20,481 nucleotides of DNA from JBMCWH01 sp048621635 (GTDB taxonomy: Bacteria > Patescibacteriota > WWE3 > JAUXAW01 > JAYEID01), in the NCBI GenBank assembly GCA_048621635.1, contig JBMCWH010000012.1, positions 1-20,481 of the forward strand, written 5' to 3'. Every line of letters begins with the position of its first letter. The first letter of the stretch is position 1. This document shows, one piece after another, positions 6,858 through 14,634 of the stretch. A model generated the notes under the pieces. That model was not told the origin of the DNA. It did not search any database and was given only the letters and a program-made list of their open reading frames with translations. The translations under genes were made by a program, and so were the position numbers.

Positions 6858-7325
6858 TTAATTTAATTGCCAGATAGCAAAGTTGAGCGCAGTGGCGAAG
6901 GTTACCCAAAGGAGATAAGGTACCAGCAACAGACCAGCGGTTTTGTTGACTTGATAGAATTTTATTAGCGTAAACAAAATTGCTGTCCATAAAACAGCTA
7001 TTTCGATTAGAGCAAAAAACGGTTGCTTAAGCCCGAAGAAAATTATTGACCACAATGCGTTTAGAATAAGTTGAGCAAAGAAAACAATAAAGGCTGTTTT
7101 GTGCGTCTCGAAATTTGTCTTTGTCCAAATTAAGTAAAAAGCAACTGCCGTTAATATATAAAGAATTGTCCACGCGGGGCCGAAAAGCCAACTTGGTGGG
7201 GTGAAGGCGGGCTTGTTTAAACTTTGGTACCATGATGGGATTGCTGGGGTAGTTGCAGCAGAACCAATTCCTGCCGCAGTAAATGTTATTAAAAGTGAGA
7301 TTGTCAGCTTGATAAAATTGGTCAA
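6858..7325 (-). CDS. tspO: TspO/MBR family membrane protein
   Basis: 155 residues with five predicted membrane segments. The family signature is clear: PSWYQSLNKPAFTPPSW (30-46), LFGPAWTILYILTAVAFYLIW, and later the aromatic-rich ALWSIIFFGLKQPFFALIEI. TspO proteins bind tetrapyrroles and related ligands and are linked to stress responses; no porphyrin gene is nearby. The start is a TTG at 7325, 9 nt after a TATACT -10 box, so the mRNA is predicted leaderless with a non-ATG start. Upstream, 74 bp away, is the DUF2177 gene on the same strand. Confidence 0.95.
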   Translation of the reverse strand: MTNFIKLTISLLITFTAAGIGSAATTPAIPSWYQSLNKPAFTPPSWLFGPAWTILYILTAVAFYLIWTKTNFETHKTAFIVFFAQLILNALWSIIFFGLKQPFFALIEIAVLWTAILFTLIKFYQVNKTAGLLLVPYLLWVTFATALNFAIWQLN

Positions 7326-7334
7326 CGTAAGCAG

Positions 7335-7340
7335 AGTATA
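7335..7340 (-). promoter_or_regulatory. -10 promoter element of tspO
   Basis: TATACT on the minus strand ends 9 nt before the TTG start at 7325. There is no TG extension and no clear -35. Confidence 0.45.
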
Positions 7341-7399
7341 GCGCGATAATTTAGTTTGGTCTAGGTATGAATCTTAAACTTTTGCTGTTTAAAATTCGG

Positions 7400-7795
7400 C
7401 TAGGCGTTTGTAGAAATCCAGTATGCAACTCCCGCTGTGACTGTAGCGATAAAAGATCCCCAAAGGATGTCCACAACAGTTACTGTTAATGGCCACCCTT
7501 TTAGTGTGGCAAGGTTTGTAAGATCATACGTTGCATAAGTATAAAAGCCGAATAACGCCCCGAAAAGCAAAACCTCTTGCCAGTTATTCCTTCCTTTGAC
7601 AGCGAAGAGAATTATTCCTAACGGGAACAATAGGTAAAATACTAATGCTGGTAACCAATTGATAGGAGTTCGTATTAAATCGCCTATTCTTTGTTGGTAG
7701 AAGTTTTTAGCAATTACGCCCAGCCAGAAGGCGTCTATTCCCAAAAACACAGGAGTCGTTAAAAGATATGTTTTTAGTATTTCTGTAATACTCAT
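7400..7795 (-). CDS. DUF2177 family membrane protein
   Basis: 131 residues with four predicted membrane segments. It matches the DUF2177 pattern along its length: GIDAFWLGVIAKNFYQQRIG (19-38), NWLPALVFYLLFPLGIILFAV, and FYTYATYDLTNLATLKGWPL followed by VTVVDILWGS. The function of the family is unknown. It starts 19 bp after the YjbQ-family stop, without a promoter or ribosome site of its own, and is likely cotranscribed with it. It is followed by tspO; both are small polytopic proteins. Confidence 0.93.
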   Translation of the reverse strand: MSITEILKTYLLTTPVFLGIDAFWLGVIAKNFYQQRIGDLIRTPINWLPALVFYLLFPLGIILFAVKGRNNWQEVLLFGALFGFYTYATYDLTNLATLKGWPLTVTVVDILWGSFIATVTAGVAYWISTNA

Positions 7796-7814
7796 GATCT
7801 AAAAAGCGAGATTA

Positions 7815-8207
7815 CTACACAGTAATTGTGATTTCTCTTTTGCGGGGGCCGTCTAGTTCAACTAGAAATATCTGCTGCCAAGTTCCTTTTGCCAATCTTC
7901 CTTCCTGAATGGGGATTGTTTTTTCCTGTCCCAGTAAACCGGAGAGAATATGGGAATCAGCGTTATTATCAATTTTATTATGTTCAAAATCATATCCGGA
8001 AACAATATCTTTAAGTATCTTTAACCAATCATTTTTTAACCCTTTTTCATTTTCAGTTAGGAGAATTGCGGCTGTGGAATGAGGAGTGAAAATCAAGCAG
8101 GTCCCCTTCTCTTCATTATTTTCTCTAACAAAAGCTTCTACCTGAGATGTTATATCTACTAATTGGTAGCGTTTTTCTGTTGAGGTAGTAAAACTTGTTT
8201 TTTGCAT
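7815..8207 (-). CDS. YjbQ/UPF0047 family protein (secondary thiamine-phosphate synthase type)
   Basis: 130 residues from the ATG at 8207. Family landmarks: CLIFTPHSTAAILLTENE, then NNADSHILSGLLG with the conserved His near the centre, and GTWQQIFLVELDGPRKREI near the C-terminus. Members fold as small trimeric beta proteins, and some show weak thiamine-phosphate synthase activity; the physiological role is unsettled. An upstream TTG at 8231 would add eight residues, but the ATG is preferred because a TAATAT -10 box lies 7 nt before it (8215-8220) and would fall inside the longer reading frame. It probably forms an operon with the DUF2177 gene. Confidence 0.92.
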   Translation of the reverse strand: MQKTSFTTSTEKRYQLVDITSQVEAFVRENNEEKGTCLIFTPHSTAAILLTENEKGLKNDWLKILKDIVSGYDFEHNKIDNNADSHILSGLLGQEKTIPIQEGRLAKGTWQQIFLVELDGPRKREITITV

Positions 8208-8214
8208 AGGAACA

Positions 8215-8220
8215 ATATTA
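8215..8220 (-). promoter_or_regulatory. -10 promoter element of the YjbQ-family gene
   Basis: TAATAT on the minus strand ends 7 nt before the ATG at 8207. It overlaps the 3' arm of the hairpin at 8219-8240, so termination of the upstream gene and initiation of this one share the same bases. Confidence 0.4.
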
Positions 8221-8240
8221 AAAGGGAACAACCCTTTTTA
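8219..8240 (-). terminator. Weak terminator-like hairpin after the extracytoplasmic protein gene
   Basis: AAAAGGG and CCCTTTT form a 7-bp stem around a 5-nt loop (AACAA on the plus strand). It lies about 50 nt after the stop at 8290. Only the T residues of the stem itself form the U tract, so termination may be partial. Confidence 0.45.
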
Positions 8241-8289
8241 AGGTTAGATAAGGCATTTTCTAAGCCTTTTATACTCTTCTTCTTTTTCC

Positions 8290-8892
8290 TTATTGGGGAA
8301 GCATTTCCTGTACTTTGTCTTCGATTTCCCCCATATCTTCTTCGGTTATTTCTTGTACATCTTCGCCGTTTTGTGGCACTGTTTCGTCTACTTCAATAAA
8401 GGATACATTGCTGGGTACAGCAAATTTACTTGTTGGTATCTCCGTTGCTTCACAGCTGTACTCTATATCTGTAAGATTAGTTACATCAGCAGTTTGGTCC
8501 TCTTCTGTGTCTGTTTGCTGTGTGCCTTCCATATCTTGTTGCATCTCTTCGAAGGAAGAATAGCAATTTTTTACTCCAGTTTCTTGTCCCTCAGCCCATG
8601 ACCAAATGCAATTATCTTTCATAATTGTTTTTGCAGTTTGTCCTTGTGTTTCTACTTCTGCATATATTTTTTCACCTTCTATCCAGGAAATACCTCCAGT
8701 ATCTTCTGAGCTCCATGTGCATTTTAAGGACTTACCCGAATTTATTAGAGTTTCCAGTGTGCCGCTGTAAGTTTCCTTTTTTGTAGATTGTTCAACTTCT
8801 TGGGGTACAGGGGAGGTTCTGTAACTCGTTATGTACCAACCCCCACCCACAATAAGCACTAAGGCTACTGCGATTAATAGTATTTTACTCAA
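8290..8892 (-). CDS. Membrane-anchored extracytoplasmic protein of unknown function
   Basis: 200 residues. A single N-terminal hydrophobic segment (4-22) is followed by an acidic, Thr/Gln-rich external region. Four external Cys (SLKCTW, KDNCIWSW, VKNCYSS, EYSCEA) could form two disulfides. The pattern LKCTW...GKIYAEV...IMKDNCIWSW resembles a widespread family of CPR hypothetical proteins with a beta-rich domain; this is from memory and unnamed. The acidic C-terminal tail (175-200) may be disordered. The start is TTG at 8892, supported by AAGGTGG upstream. It begins 38 bp after the deacetylase-like gene and is likely cotranscribed, so the two may act together at the cell surface. Confidence 0.75.
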   Translation of the reverse strand: MSKILLIAVALVLIVGGGWYITSYRTSPVPQEVEQSTKKETYSGTLETLINSGKSLKCTWSSEDTGGISWIEGEKIYAEVETQGQTAKTIMKDNCIWSWAEGQETGVKNCYSSFEEMQQDMEGTQQTDTEEDQTADVTNLTDIEYSCEATEIPTSKFAVPSNVSFIEVDETVPQNGEDVQEITEEDMGEIEDKVQEMLPQ

Positions 8893-8930
8893 ATGTTTTC
8901 ACCACCTTTCTTCTTCAAAATTTTCATTGG

Positions 8931-10292
8931 TTAGTTGTTGATTTCTTGGAGGATAGCTTGTTCAATTTCCTGGTTGAAACCGGAAAATGCTTTGTTGTTT
9001 ATGAAAATTATTGGGTAGTATCCGAAGTTTTCGGAGACGCCTTCGCTACTGTTGTGTGCGGATTTCATCTTGTCAAGTTCTTCCATGAAATCTTGTTCAG
9101 AGGATAATTTTTCTTGGTAAGGGATGTTGTTTTCCTGAAGAAAATCTATAGCCTGCAAGCACATGCTGCCCTGATTATTATGGTATATATAAACTTTCCC
9201 CTTCTCTGTTTTTTTGCTATCAGCAGTTGTTGCGGTGTTTTCCGTCGTTGTATCTTTTGCAAGATCATCAACTGCGCAAGGATTTCCGACTTTTTCTTCT
9301 TCCTCATAACTGGTTACGGGGCGAATTTTTTCCGGTGTATAGGGAGCATTTTTATTAATTGGTATTTGCCACAAAGGTATTGTCCAGTCAGGCTGTTCCA
9401 TCATTTGGTCCAGACTCGCCCATTCGATCTCGGAAGTATCCCAAAACTGCTGCCACATTTCCGTCCAAGGTTTGAGATAGCCACCAATATTGGTGTGAGT
9501 AACTGGGGTAACGCGGTGGTAAGTCCCGAAGCGTTCTTTTTCTTTCTCAGACAGGGGCAGTAAAGCTCGATCTAGTTCAGCCAGCAAGTCTTCAGGTGTG
9601 CCGCCTCTTTCAAAGTAGGAGTAATCACAGAGAGAGCCGTATTTAAATTTAACCGAAGGAATATTTGAAACGGAAAGTACCTTAACGTTATACCCTTCTG
9701 GTTGGAAAACAGTTGCTTTGGTATCAGTGGTTCCCCGTGCTGTTACGTAAGGAATGCCTAGTTCTTCGGCAGCTTCAATGGTGTTTGCATCGGAGGCAAA
9801 ATAACGGGAGCTAATTATACGCACCGGTTCTCCAGTACAGGTCTCAATTCCTTCAACTATTTCTTCAATCCGTGCCTTTTGTTCTTCGTAAGGAATATCC
9901 CAAAAAGGTTCTGCGACATTGCAGCCTACAATTTCCACATTGTGTTTAATGATTTCTTTTATATCCGCACAGTTTTCTTGGACAAATTCAGGAGTAACCA
10001 TTAAAAGACCGGGGACCTCTCGTTTGCTCATTTCGTTAACAAAATTAGTTAGTCCCACAGTGTCTTTATACTCAATAAGAAACATTACTCCTTGTGGTGT
10101 GGGTGCGGTTTCTTCCTTTTGGGTGCTTGTTTGGGTCGTCTTTGTAGCAGTGTCACTTTGCTTAGCTGTTTTTTTGGTGAGAATGATGTACGTGCTGCCC
10201 AAAAGTGTGAAGAGTAAAATTAGAAATAAGGTAATTAAAAGAGGTTTGCTTTCCAGTATATTTTGTTCTGGAGCAGTTTTTTTCTCTTCCAT
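8931..10292 (-). CDS. Membrane-anchored deacetylase-like protein fused to a glutaredoxin-like domain
   Basis: 453 residues. An N-terminal membrane segment (18-39) and a Thr-rich linker (43-66) lead to an external domain (about 68-310) with the layout of polysaccharide deacetylases: KHNVEIVGCN (116-125), EPFWDIPYEEQKARIEEI (128-145), VRIISSRYFASDANT (157-171) and AAEELGIPYVTARGT (174-188). The catalytic motifs are missing: no TFDDG, the metal-binding H-x3-H is replaced at GCNVAE, and RxPY is absent, so hydrolysis is doubtful. After a low-complexity linker, residues 366-453 resemble glutaredoxin (KVYIYHN, the site NQGSMCLQA with only the second Cys, C378, then YYPIIFINNKAFSGF with the cis-Pro). 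The function may be binding or scaffolding in the envelope. A TTGACA / TAAATT promoter lies upstream. Confidence 0.82.
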   Translation of the reverse strand: MEEKKTAPEQNILESKPLLITLFLILLFTLLGSTYIILTKKTAKQSDTATKTTQTSTQKEETAPTPQGVMFLIEYKDTVGLTNFVNEMSKREVPGLLMVTPEFVQENCADIKEIIKHNVEIVGCNVAEPFWDIPYEEQKARIEEIVEGIETCTGEPVRIISSRYFASDANTIEAAEELGIPYVTARGTTDTKATVFQPEGYNVKVLSVSNIPSVKFKYGSLCDYSYFERGGTPEDLLAELDRALLPLSEKEKERFGTYHRVTPVTHTNIGGYLKPWTEMWQQFWDTSEIEWASLDQMMEQPDWTIPLWQIPINKNAPYTPEKIRPVTSYEEEEKVGNPCAVDDLAKDTTTENTATTADSKKTEKGKVYIYHNNQGSMCLQAIDFLQENNIPYQEKLSSEQDFMEELDKMKSAHNSSEGVSENFGYYPIIFINNKAFSGFNQEIEQAILQEINN

Positions 10293-10315
10293 AGTAGTTT
10301 CGTTACCTAATTAGT

Positions 10316-10344
10316 AATTTAGTTTGTCGCCTTTGTTTTGTCAA
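10316..10344 (-). promoter_or_regulatory. Sigma70-type promoter of the deacetylase-like gene
   Basis: On the minus strand a perfect -35 TTGACA (10344-10339) is followed after 17 nt by TAAATT (10321-10316). The -10 ends 23 nt before the ATG, leaving a leader of about 16 nt. This is the only classical -35/-10 pair with a perfect -35 noted in the window. Confidence 0.65.
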
Positions 10345-10590
10345 GAAGTAACCTGTTTAAATTTTCTAAATTCCTAAATTTAATTCTCTGGTGCACTCCT
10401 TTTCTGTCGATCAGAAGTAAAGTTAATTAGTTAATTTTTAAAATTGAGAGTATTTTTTTGTCTAAAAAAAGTTGAACATGTATTGTCGGGGGGTCTATTC
10501 TTATTTAATTTGCTGTTAGAATGCGATAGAAAGGGGCGGAACCTTTAAGAGCCTGACAGTAAAATTAAGATTTAGTTACTTAGTGTTGCC
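10345..10590. other. Intergenic region upstream of the glucan phosphorylase gene
   Basis: AT-rich stretch with no open frame of note. It contains a second candidate plus-strand promoter, TGT TAGAAT (extended -10 at 10513-10521), which would give a leader of about 95 nt carrying AAAGG GGCGGAA CCTTT (a possible short hairpin). No riboswitch class was recognised. Confidence 0.35.
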
Positions 10591-10615
10591 CGCGCCGGAC
10601 TTTTTTTGTTATGAT
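10584..10615 (+). promoter_or_regulatory. Leaderless promoter of the alpha-glucan phosphorylase gene
   Basis: A -35-like TTGCCC and the extended -10 TGT TATGAT (TATGAT at 10610-10615) are 18-19 nt apart. The -10 ends 7 nt before the ATG at 10623. It also covers an in-frame upstream ATG at 10611, which therefore cannot be the start of a transcript from this promoter. Confidence 0.6.
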
Positions 10616-10622
10616 AGAAAAT

Positions 10623-12248
10623 ATGAGTTCTGATAGTCCCTCAGAGAGAAAAATTGCCTACTTTTCTATGGAGGTGGGGATAGATGCACGTATTCCTACC
10701 TACTCTGGTGGATTAGGTGTTTTGGCTGGGGATTTTTTGAAGGCCGCGGCAGATAATGAGGTACCTATTTTGGGTGTGACCTTGCTTTCTCGCGGCGGAT
10801 ACTTTTTCCAAAAAGTGGAAGGTGAGAGGCAAGTAGAGGTTCCTGTAAGTTGGCGGGTGGATGACTTTTTAGAACCGGTTGATGAAATTGTTGAGGTAGA
10901 GATTAAGGATCGAGTTGTGAAGGTAACTGCTTGGAAATATACAATAGAAGGTGTTTCGGGAGGGCAAGTTCCTGTTCTTTTTTTGGATACTGATTTGGAG
11001 GAAAACAAGAAGAGTGACAGGGCACTTACCAATGATCTTTACGGTAATGGATTGGATTACCGGTTAAAGCAGGAAATTGTTCTAGGTGTTGGTGGTTTGC
11101 GGTTATTGGAAAAGTTGGGTTTTGATGCTATTGAGCACTACCACCTTAACGAGGGGCATTCCTCTTTTCTTTGCTTAGAGCTTGCTAGGCAGTTAGGTAG
11201 TGAGGAAGAAGTTCGCGAGCTATGCAATTTCACTACCCATACGCCAGTTCCTGCGGGGCACGATAAATTTCCAATGAATGATGTGGAAGAAGCTATAAAC
11301 ACTTCCTTGTTTAAGACTATTCCTTCTAGGCTTGCTGGGCAAGATAATTTAAATATGACAGAGCTAGCTTTGGAGATGAGCGGTTACATAAATGGTGTAG
11401 CTAAAAAGCATGCGCAGGTATCTCGGTCTATGTTTCCTAATTATCCTATCCATTCTATTACTAATGGAGTGCATGCCCGTACTTGGATTAGTGATTCTTT
11501 TCAAACGCTTTTCGACTCCTCCCTACCTGGTTGGAGGGAGGACCCTTCCGTGTTGCGAGCTGCAGCTCAACTGGATGATTCTGCTGTTTGGGAAGCGCAT
11601 CGCAAAGAAAAAGAAAAAGCCTTGGATTACGTTAATACTCAGAGTAATGCCGGCTTTGATTATGATTATTTGACTTTATGCTGGGCACGTCGCTTCACTT
11701 CTTACAAGCGCCCGCTTTTGTTTTTTGAAGATTTGGATAGATTAAAAAAGATTGCTAATCAGAACGGGCCGTTGCAAGTAGTTTATGCTGGGAAGGCCCA
11801 CCCTAATGATACTGCCGGTAAAGAATTGATTGAAGAAATAGTTGCTCTTTCAGAGCAGTTAAACGGCGAGCTTAACTTAGTATATCTTGAGAATTATGAT
11901 ATTGAGTTGGCAAAAATGCTTACTGCGGGGGTAGACGTTTGGCTTAATACTCCCTTACCCCCGCACGAGGCTTCCGGAACTAGCGGGATGAAGTGTGCTC
12001 TAAACGGTGTTCCCCAACTTAGTGTACTTGATGGATGGTGGTTAGAAGGTTGGGTGGAAGGAGAAACAGGTTGGTCCTTGCAGGATTCTCAAGATGTGTA
12101 CCAAAAGTTGACGCAGAAAATTGTCCCTACTTTTTACAATCAGCCGCAAGAATGGAAAACAATGATGAAACAAGTTATTGCCCTCAATGGTTCTTTTTTC
12201 AATGCTTCTCGCATGGTGCAAGAATACTTGCAACGTGCTTACCGTTAA
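10623..12248 (+). CDS. glgP: Alpha-glucan phosphorylase (GT35 family, short form)
   Basis: 541 residues from the ATG at 10623. It releases glucose-1-phosphate from storage glucan using pyridoxal phosphate. Landmarks in order: IAYFSMEVG and PTYSGGLGVLAGDFLKAAAD at the N-terminus, HYHLNEGHSSF, FTTHTPVPAGHDKF, ITNGVHARTW, RRFTSYKRP, VYAGKAHPND and EASGTSGMKCALNGV, where K457 matches the PLP-linked Lys. The catalytic core is complete, but the extra N-terminal domain of the longer (about 850-residue) relatives is absent. An upstream in-frame ATG (10611) lies inside the -10 box, so the 10623 start is preferred. No glycogen synthase or branching enzyme is in the window. The 3' end faces the membrane protein gene with a 10-bp gap. 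Confidence 0.95.
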   Translation: MSSDSPSERKIAYFSMEVGIDARIPTYSGGLGVLAGDFLKAAADNEVPILGVTLLSRGGYFFQKVEGERQVEVPVSWRVDDFLEPVDEIVEVEIKDRVVKVTAWKYTIEGVSGGQVPVLFLDTDLEENKKSDRALTNDLYGNGLDYRLKQEIVLGVGGLRLLEKLGFDAIEHYHLNEGHSSFLCLELARQLGSEEEVRELCNFTTHTPVPAGHDKFPMNDVEEAINTSLFKTIPSRLAGQDNLNMTELALEMSGYINGVAKKHAQVSRSMFPNYPIHSITNGVHARTWISDSFQTLFDSSLPGWREDPSVLRAAAQLDDSAVWEAHRKEKEKALDYVNTQSNAGFDYDYLTLCWARRFTSYKRPLLFFEDLDRLKKIANQNGPLQVVYAGKAHPNDTAGKELIEEIVALSEQLNGELNLVYLENYDIELAKMLTAGVDVWLNTPLPPHEASGTSGMKCALNGVPQLSVLDGWWLEGWVEGETGWSLQDSQDVYQKLTQKIVPTFYNQPQEWKTMMKQVIALNGSFFNASRMVQEYLQRAYR

Positions 12249-12250
12249 AT

Positions 12251-12269
12251 TACGGGTCTTAGAACCGTA
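12251..12269. other. Small hairpin between convergent genes
   Basis: TACGG (12251-12255) and CCGTA (12265-12269) pair around a 9-nt loop in the 3' junction of two convergent genes. It lacks a T tract on either strand, so termination by this element alone is uncertain. Confidence 0.25.
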
Positions 12270-12759
12270 GACTGCGGATTCCTTGTCTGATCCCCACCTT
12301 TAATAACTCTTGGAAAGCACTTGGATCCACAACGTGGACAATAGCAAAAGCGTTGACAAAGATTATGATTGCCAACCATTTTGTGTATTTCCCTCTAGTG
12401 TTGGTGACGAGAATAATAGCTGCTACTGCCATTAATGCGGGTGCAAGAACTTTAATATCTCCAAAAGGTACGTAATATCCGCTAATGTATTGGCCGGAGT
12501 CTCCTAGGTATCTAGCGACGTTGAATTGAATTCCGAACAAAATGAATGCTAATTCGGCAATAAGAACAGCAAGCATAACCAAGGATGCAAATTTAGTGCT
12601 TTTACCCTCTGTTCGGTAAACTTCGTAGCCTGCAGTAGGAAGAAGTAGCAAAACAGGATAAACCGCGTTTGCAGTTGCAAAACCTAAAATTATTCCTAAG
12701 GCTGCAATTATAGTGAGAATGAGACAAATTGTGTTTGCGTTTTGGTATGGTTTAGCCAA
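12259..12759 (-). CDS. Small polytopic membrane protein of unknown function
   Basis: 166 residues with about five hydrophobic segments (roughly 10-30, 32-46, 57-78, 103-121, 127-146), a short loop QFNVARYLGDSGQYISGYYV between the third and fourth, and a basic C-terminal tail (GIRQGIRSLRF). No family was recognised. The start is TTG at 12759, well supported by the strong ribosome site GGGGGTGA 6 nt upstream. An extended -10 (TGG TAAAAT) lies within the palindrome GTAAAATTTTAC. The gene lies antisense between glgP and rtcB and shares a promoter region with rtcB in divergent orientation. Confidence 0.82.
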   Translation of the reverse strand: MAKPYQNANTICLILTIIAALGIILGFATANAVYPVLLLLPTAGYEVYRTEGKSTKFASLVMLAVLIAELAFILFGIQFNVARYLGDSGQYISGYYVPFGDIKVLAPALMAVAAIILVTNTRGKYTKWLAIIIFVNAFAIVHVVDPSAFQELLKVGIRQGIRSLRF

Positions 12760-12793
12760 GAAAATTCACCCCCTTTGTTGTTCCCTGTGTAAA

Positions 12794-12802
12794 ATTTTAC
12801 CA
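12794..12802 (-). promoter_or_regulatory. Extended -10 promoter of the membrane protein gene
   Basis: TGG followed by TAAAAT on the minus strand. The box is half of the 12-bp palindrome GTAAAATTTTAC, which could also be an operator. The leader of about 27 nt contains the ribosome site GGGGGTGA. Confidence 0.5.
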
Positions 12803-12873
12803 CAAGTATTTTTCTAGAAATATGTACTGCAGGTTGTTTTACTCTTAGTCTATTGTAAAATAAAAATATACTT

Positions 12874-14043
12874 ATGAAAACTATCCACACCGAGAGAGTT
12901 CCCCTTTATGTGTTTACAAATCCGGATAACTTAGAAAAGGATTGCCTTCAACAGGCGCGGAATATGTCCAATCTTCTACCCGCCTATCACCATACTGCGT
13001 TAATGCCCGATGCTCACATCGGCTACGGTATGCCTATTGGGGGTGTTTTGGCTTTGGAAGGGGCTGTCTGTCCGAACGCTGTAGGAATGGATATTGGTTG
13101 CGGTATGGCGTATGTTCCAACTAATTTACCAGCTTCGGCAGCGGCAGAGGACAAGTTGAGTCATTTTACTGGTCAGGTAATGCGTAATGTGCCGATGGGT
13201 TTTAGAATTCATGATCAACCTCAGTCTGGTTCTGGGTTTATTGATGAATCTTTGCTTCCTCCTAAGTTGAAGGGAGAGGTACCGCGGGCTAGAAAGTCTT
13301 TAGGCACTTTGGGAGGTGGCAATCATTTTGTTGATGTTTTGAAGACGGAAGAAGATAAGGTTTCTTTAATGGTGCATACCGGTTCACGCCACTTCGGGTA
13401 CGCAATTGCGGAGCATTTTCATGAAGAAGCACAAAAACAATGCCATCAGCGAGGCGTTGATCTACCTGATGAGGATCTAGCTTATTTGGATTTGGAGACT
13501 GAGACTGCACAAAGTTATATTCAGGCAATGCAGTTAGCGATGCGATTTGCCTGTGAAAATAGGCACCGGATTTTAGAAACAGCAAAACGTATCTTGGTTG
13601 AAATTTTTGGGAAATTGGAGTTTGGAGAGCCCCTTAACGCACATCATAACTATGCTGCTTCGGAAACTCATTTTGGGAAAGAAGTTTGGGTGCACCGAAA
13701 AGGGGCAATTCGTGCCCGCGAGGGAGATGTGGTAATTGTGCCTGGAAGTTTAGGTACGAATTCCTATATCGGCAAAGGCTTAGGCAACCCAGCTAGTTTT
13801 AAATCTTGTGCTCACGGTGCTGGCAGAACGATGGGGCGGAATGAGGCGAAAAGAAAATTTACTGTTCAAGAAGTAATGGAAGATATAAAAAAACGGGGTA
13901 TAGTTTTGGGTAAGGCAAAGAAAAGTGATGTCCCAGAGGAATCTCCGTGGGCTTACAAAGATATTGAAAATGTAATTGAAGATCAAAAGGATTTGGCAGT
14001 GATGGAAGTGACTTTATCTCCCTTGGCAGTGGTAATTGCCTAG
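12874..14043 (+). CDS. rtcB: RtcB family RNA ligase
   Basis: 389 residues. RtcB seals RNA ends bearing 2',3'-cyclic phosphate (or 3'-phosphate) and 5'-OH using GTP and Mn2+. The active-site set is visible: MPDAHIG (44-50), GMDIGCGM with D73 and C76, LGGGNHF (146-152), HTGSRHFG (168-175), HHNYA (257-261) and SCAHGAGR with H314, the expected guanylated His. The protein is slightly shorter than E. coli RtcB. No archease or RtcA gene is adjacent, so it may act in general RNA repair; tRNA-splicing use is not indicated. There is no Shine-Dalgarno sequence; TAAAAT or TATACT boxes lie within 20 nt of the ATG, suggesting a very short leader. Confidence 0.95.
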   Translation: MKTIHTERVPLYVFTNPDNLEKDCLQQARNMSNLLPAYHHTALMPDAHIGYGMPIGGVLALEGAVCPNAVGMDIGCGMAYVPTNLPASAAAEDKLSHFTGQVMRNVPMGFRIHDQPQSGSGFIDESLLPPKLKGEVPRARKSLGTLGGGNHFVDVLKTEEDKVSLMVHTGSRHFGYAIAEHFHEEAQKQCHQRGVDLPDEDLAYLDLETETAQSYIQAMQLAMRFACENRHRILETAKRILVEIFGKLEFGEPLNAHHNYAASETHFGKEVWVHRKGAIRAREGDVVIVPGSLGTNSYIGKGLGNPASFKSCAHGAGRTMGRNEAKRKFTVQEVMEDIKKRGIVLGKAKKSDVPEESPWAYKDIENVIEDQKDLAVMEVTLSPLAVVIA

Positions 14044-14148
14044 TTCTTTATTTTTCTTTTTGTTATCGATTCCTTTGCAAACTGCTTTTGTTGCGGTAAG
14101 GTGAAGGTAAGAGTTTTTGTGCGAAAGGAGGGTAGAAAGGGGGTTGTT

Positions 14149-14526
14149 GTGTCGGAGTATAGTTGTGAGGAGTGCGGGCACTCTGTCCTAACCCTTGGGG
14201 AATGTCCAAGTTGTTGTCCCCAGTGCGGTGGAGTATTGCGGAAATTGCCTCCGGCTGTGGGAAAGCCGGCTACTTTGGCTGTTTACACATTACAATTTAC
14301 AATTACAGAGGCATTTCCTAATGAGGCTGCGGCCAGAACTGCTGCCGCCCATGCAAAATGGGACGGCGGGAACACGGTTACTGATTACACGTTAGAACGC
14401 GTCGGTACTGCTGTTCCAGAAGAAGAATATCCTTATATTTGTGGCGAATGTGGTGAGCAGGTTACTTCTGATCCGACTGGTCGTTGCGGCAACTGTGGAG
14501 TGGAGAATAGTTGGGAGAAAAGATGA
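14149..14526 (+). CDS. Small double zinc-ribbon protein
   Basis: 125 residues from the GTG at 14149 (an in-frame GTG at 14101 would give 141). The downstream start is preferred because AAGGGGG lies 5 nt before it and the protein then opens directly with the first metal site. An N-terminal Cys cluster (SCEECG, then ECPSCCPQCG) and a C-terminal zinc ribbon (ICGECG ... RCGNCG, the rubredoxin-like knuckle pair) flank a middle region with TLQFTITEAFPNEAAARTAA. The latter resembles domains that bind small ligands or proteins, but no family was recognised. The gene has a long perfect hairpin terminator and stands alone between rtcB and the CapA-like gene. Function unknown. Confidence 0.75.
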   Translation: MSEYSCEECGHSVLTLGECPSCCPQCGGVLRKLPPAVGKPATLAVYTLQFTITEAFPNEAAARTAAAHAKWDGGNTVTDYTLERVGTAVPEEEYPYICGECGEQVTSDPTGRCGNCGVENSWEKR

Positions 14527-14541
14527 TTGTTCTTACCTAAA

Positions 14542-14580
14542 GTCCTTCGCAGAAATGTTTCTGCGAAGGACACTTTTCTT
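14542..14580 (+). terminator. Rho-independent terminator of the double zinc-ribbon gene
   Basis: GTCCTTCGCAGAAA (14542-14555) and TTTCTGCGAAGGAC (14558-14571) are perfectly complementary over 14 bp, followed by CACTTTTCTT. The stop codon is 18 nt upstream. Confidence 0.85.
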
Positions 14581-14620
14581 CTAAGGAATTGTTGGATTTT
14601 TTTAAGCTTGTATCTTCCCT

Positions 14621-14626
14621 TACTAT
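14621..14626 (+). promoter_or_regulatory. -10 promoter element of the CapA-like gene
   Basis: TACTAT ends 8 nt before the ATG at 14635, predicting a leaderless transcript. The T-rich sequence 17 nt upstream is a poor -35. Confidence 0.4.
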
Positions 14627-14634
14627 GCTGAGTT

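Noticed and set aside
10593..10604. CGGACTTT word resembling the hairpin loop (possible fourth copy)
   Set aside because: The flanks do not form inverted arms and the site is part of the glgP promoter spacer, so it is probably chance.
12790..12801. Palindrome GTAAAATTTTAC as an operator
   Set aside because: AT-only palindromes of this size are common by chance in such DNA, and half of it is explained as the -10 box.
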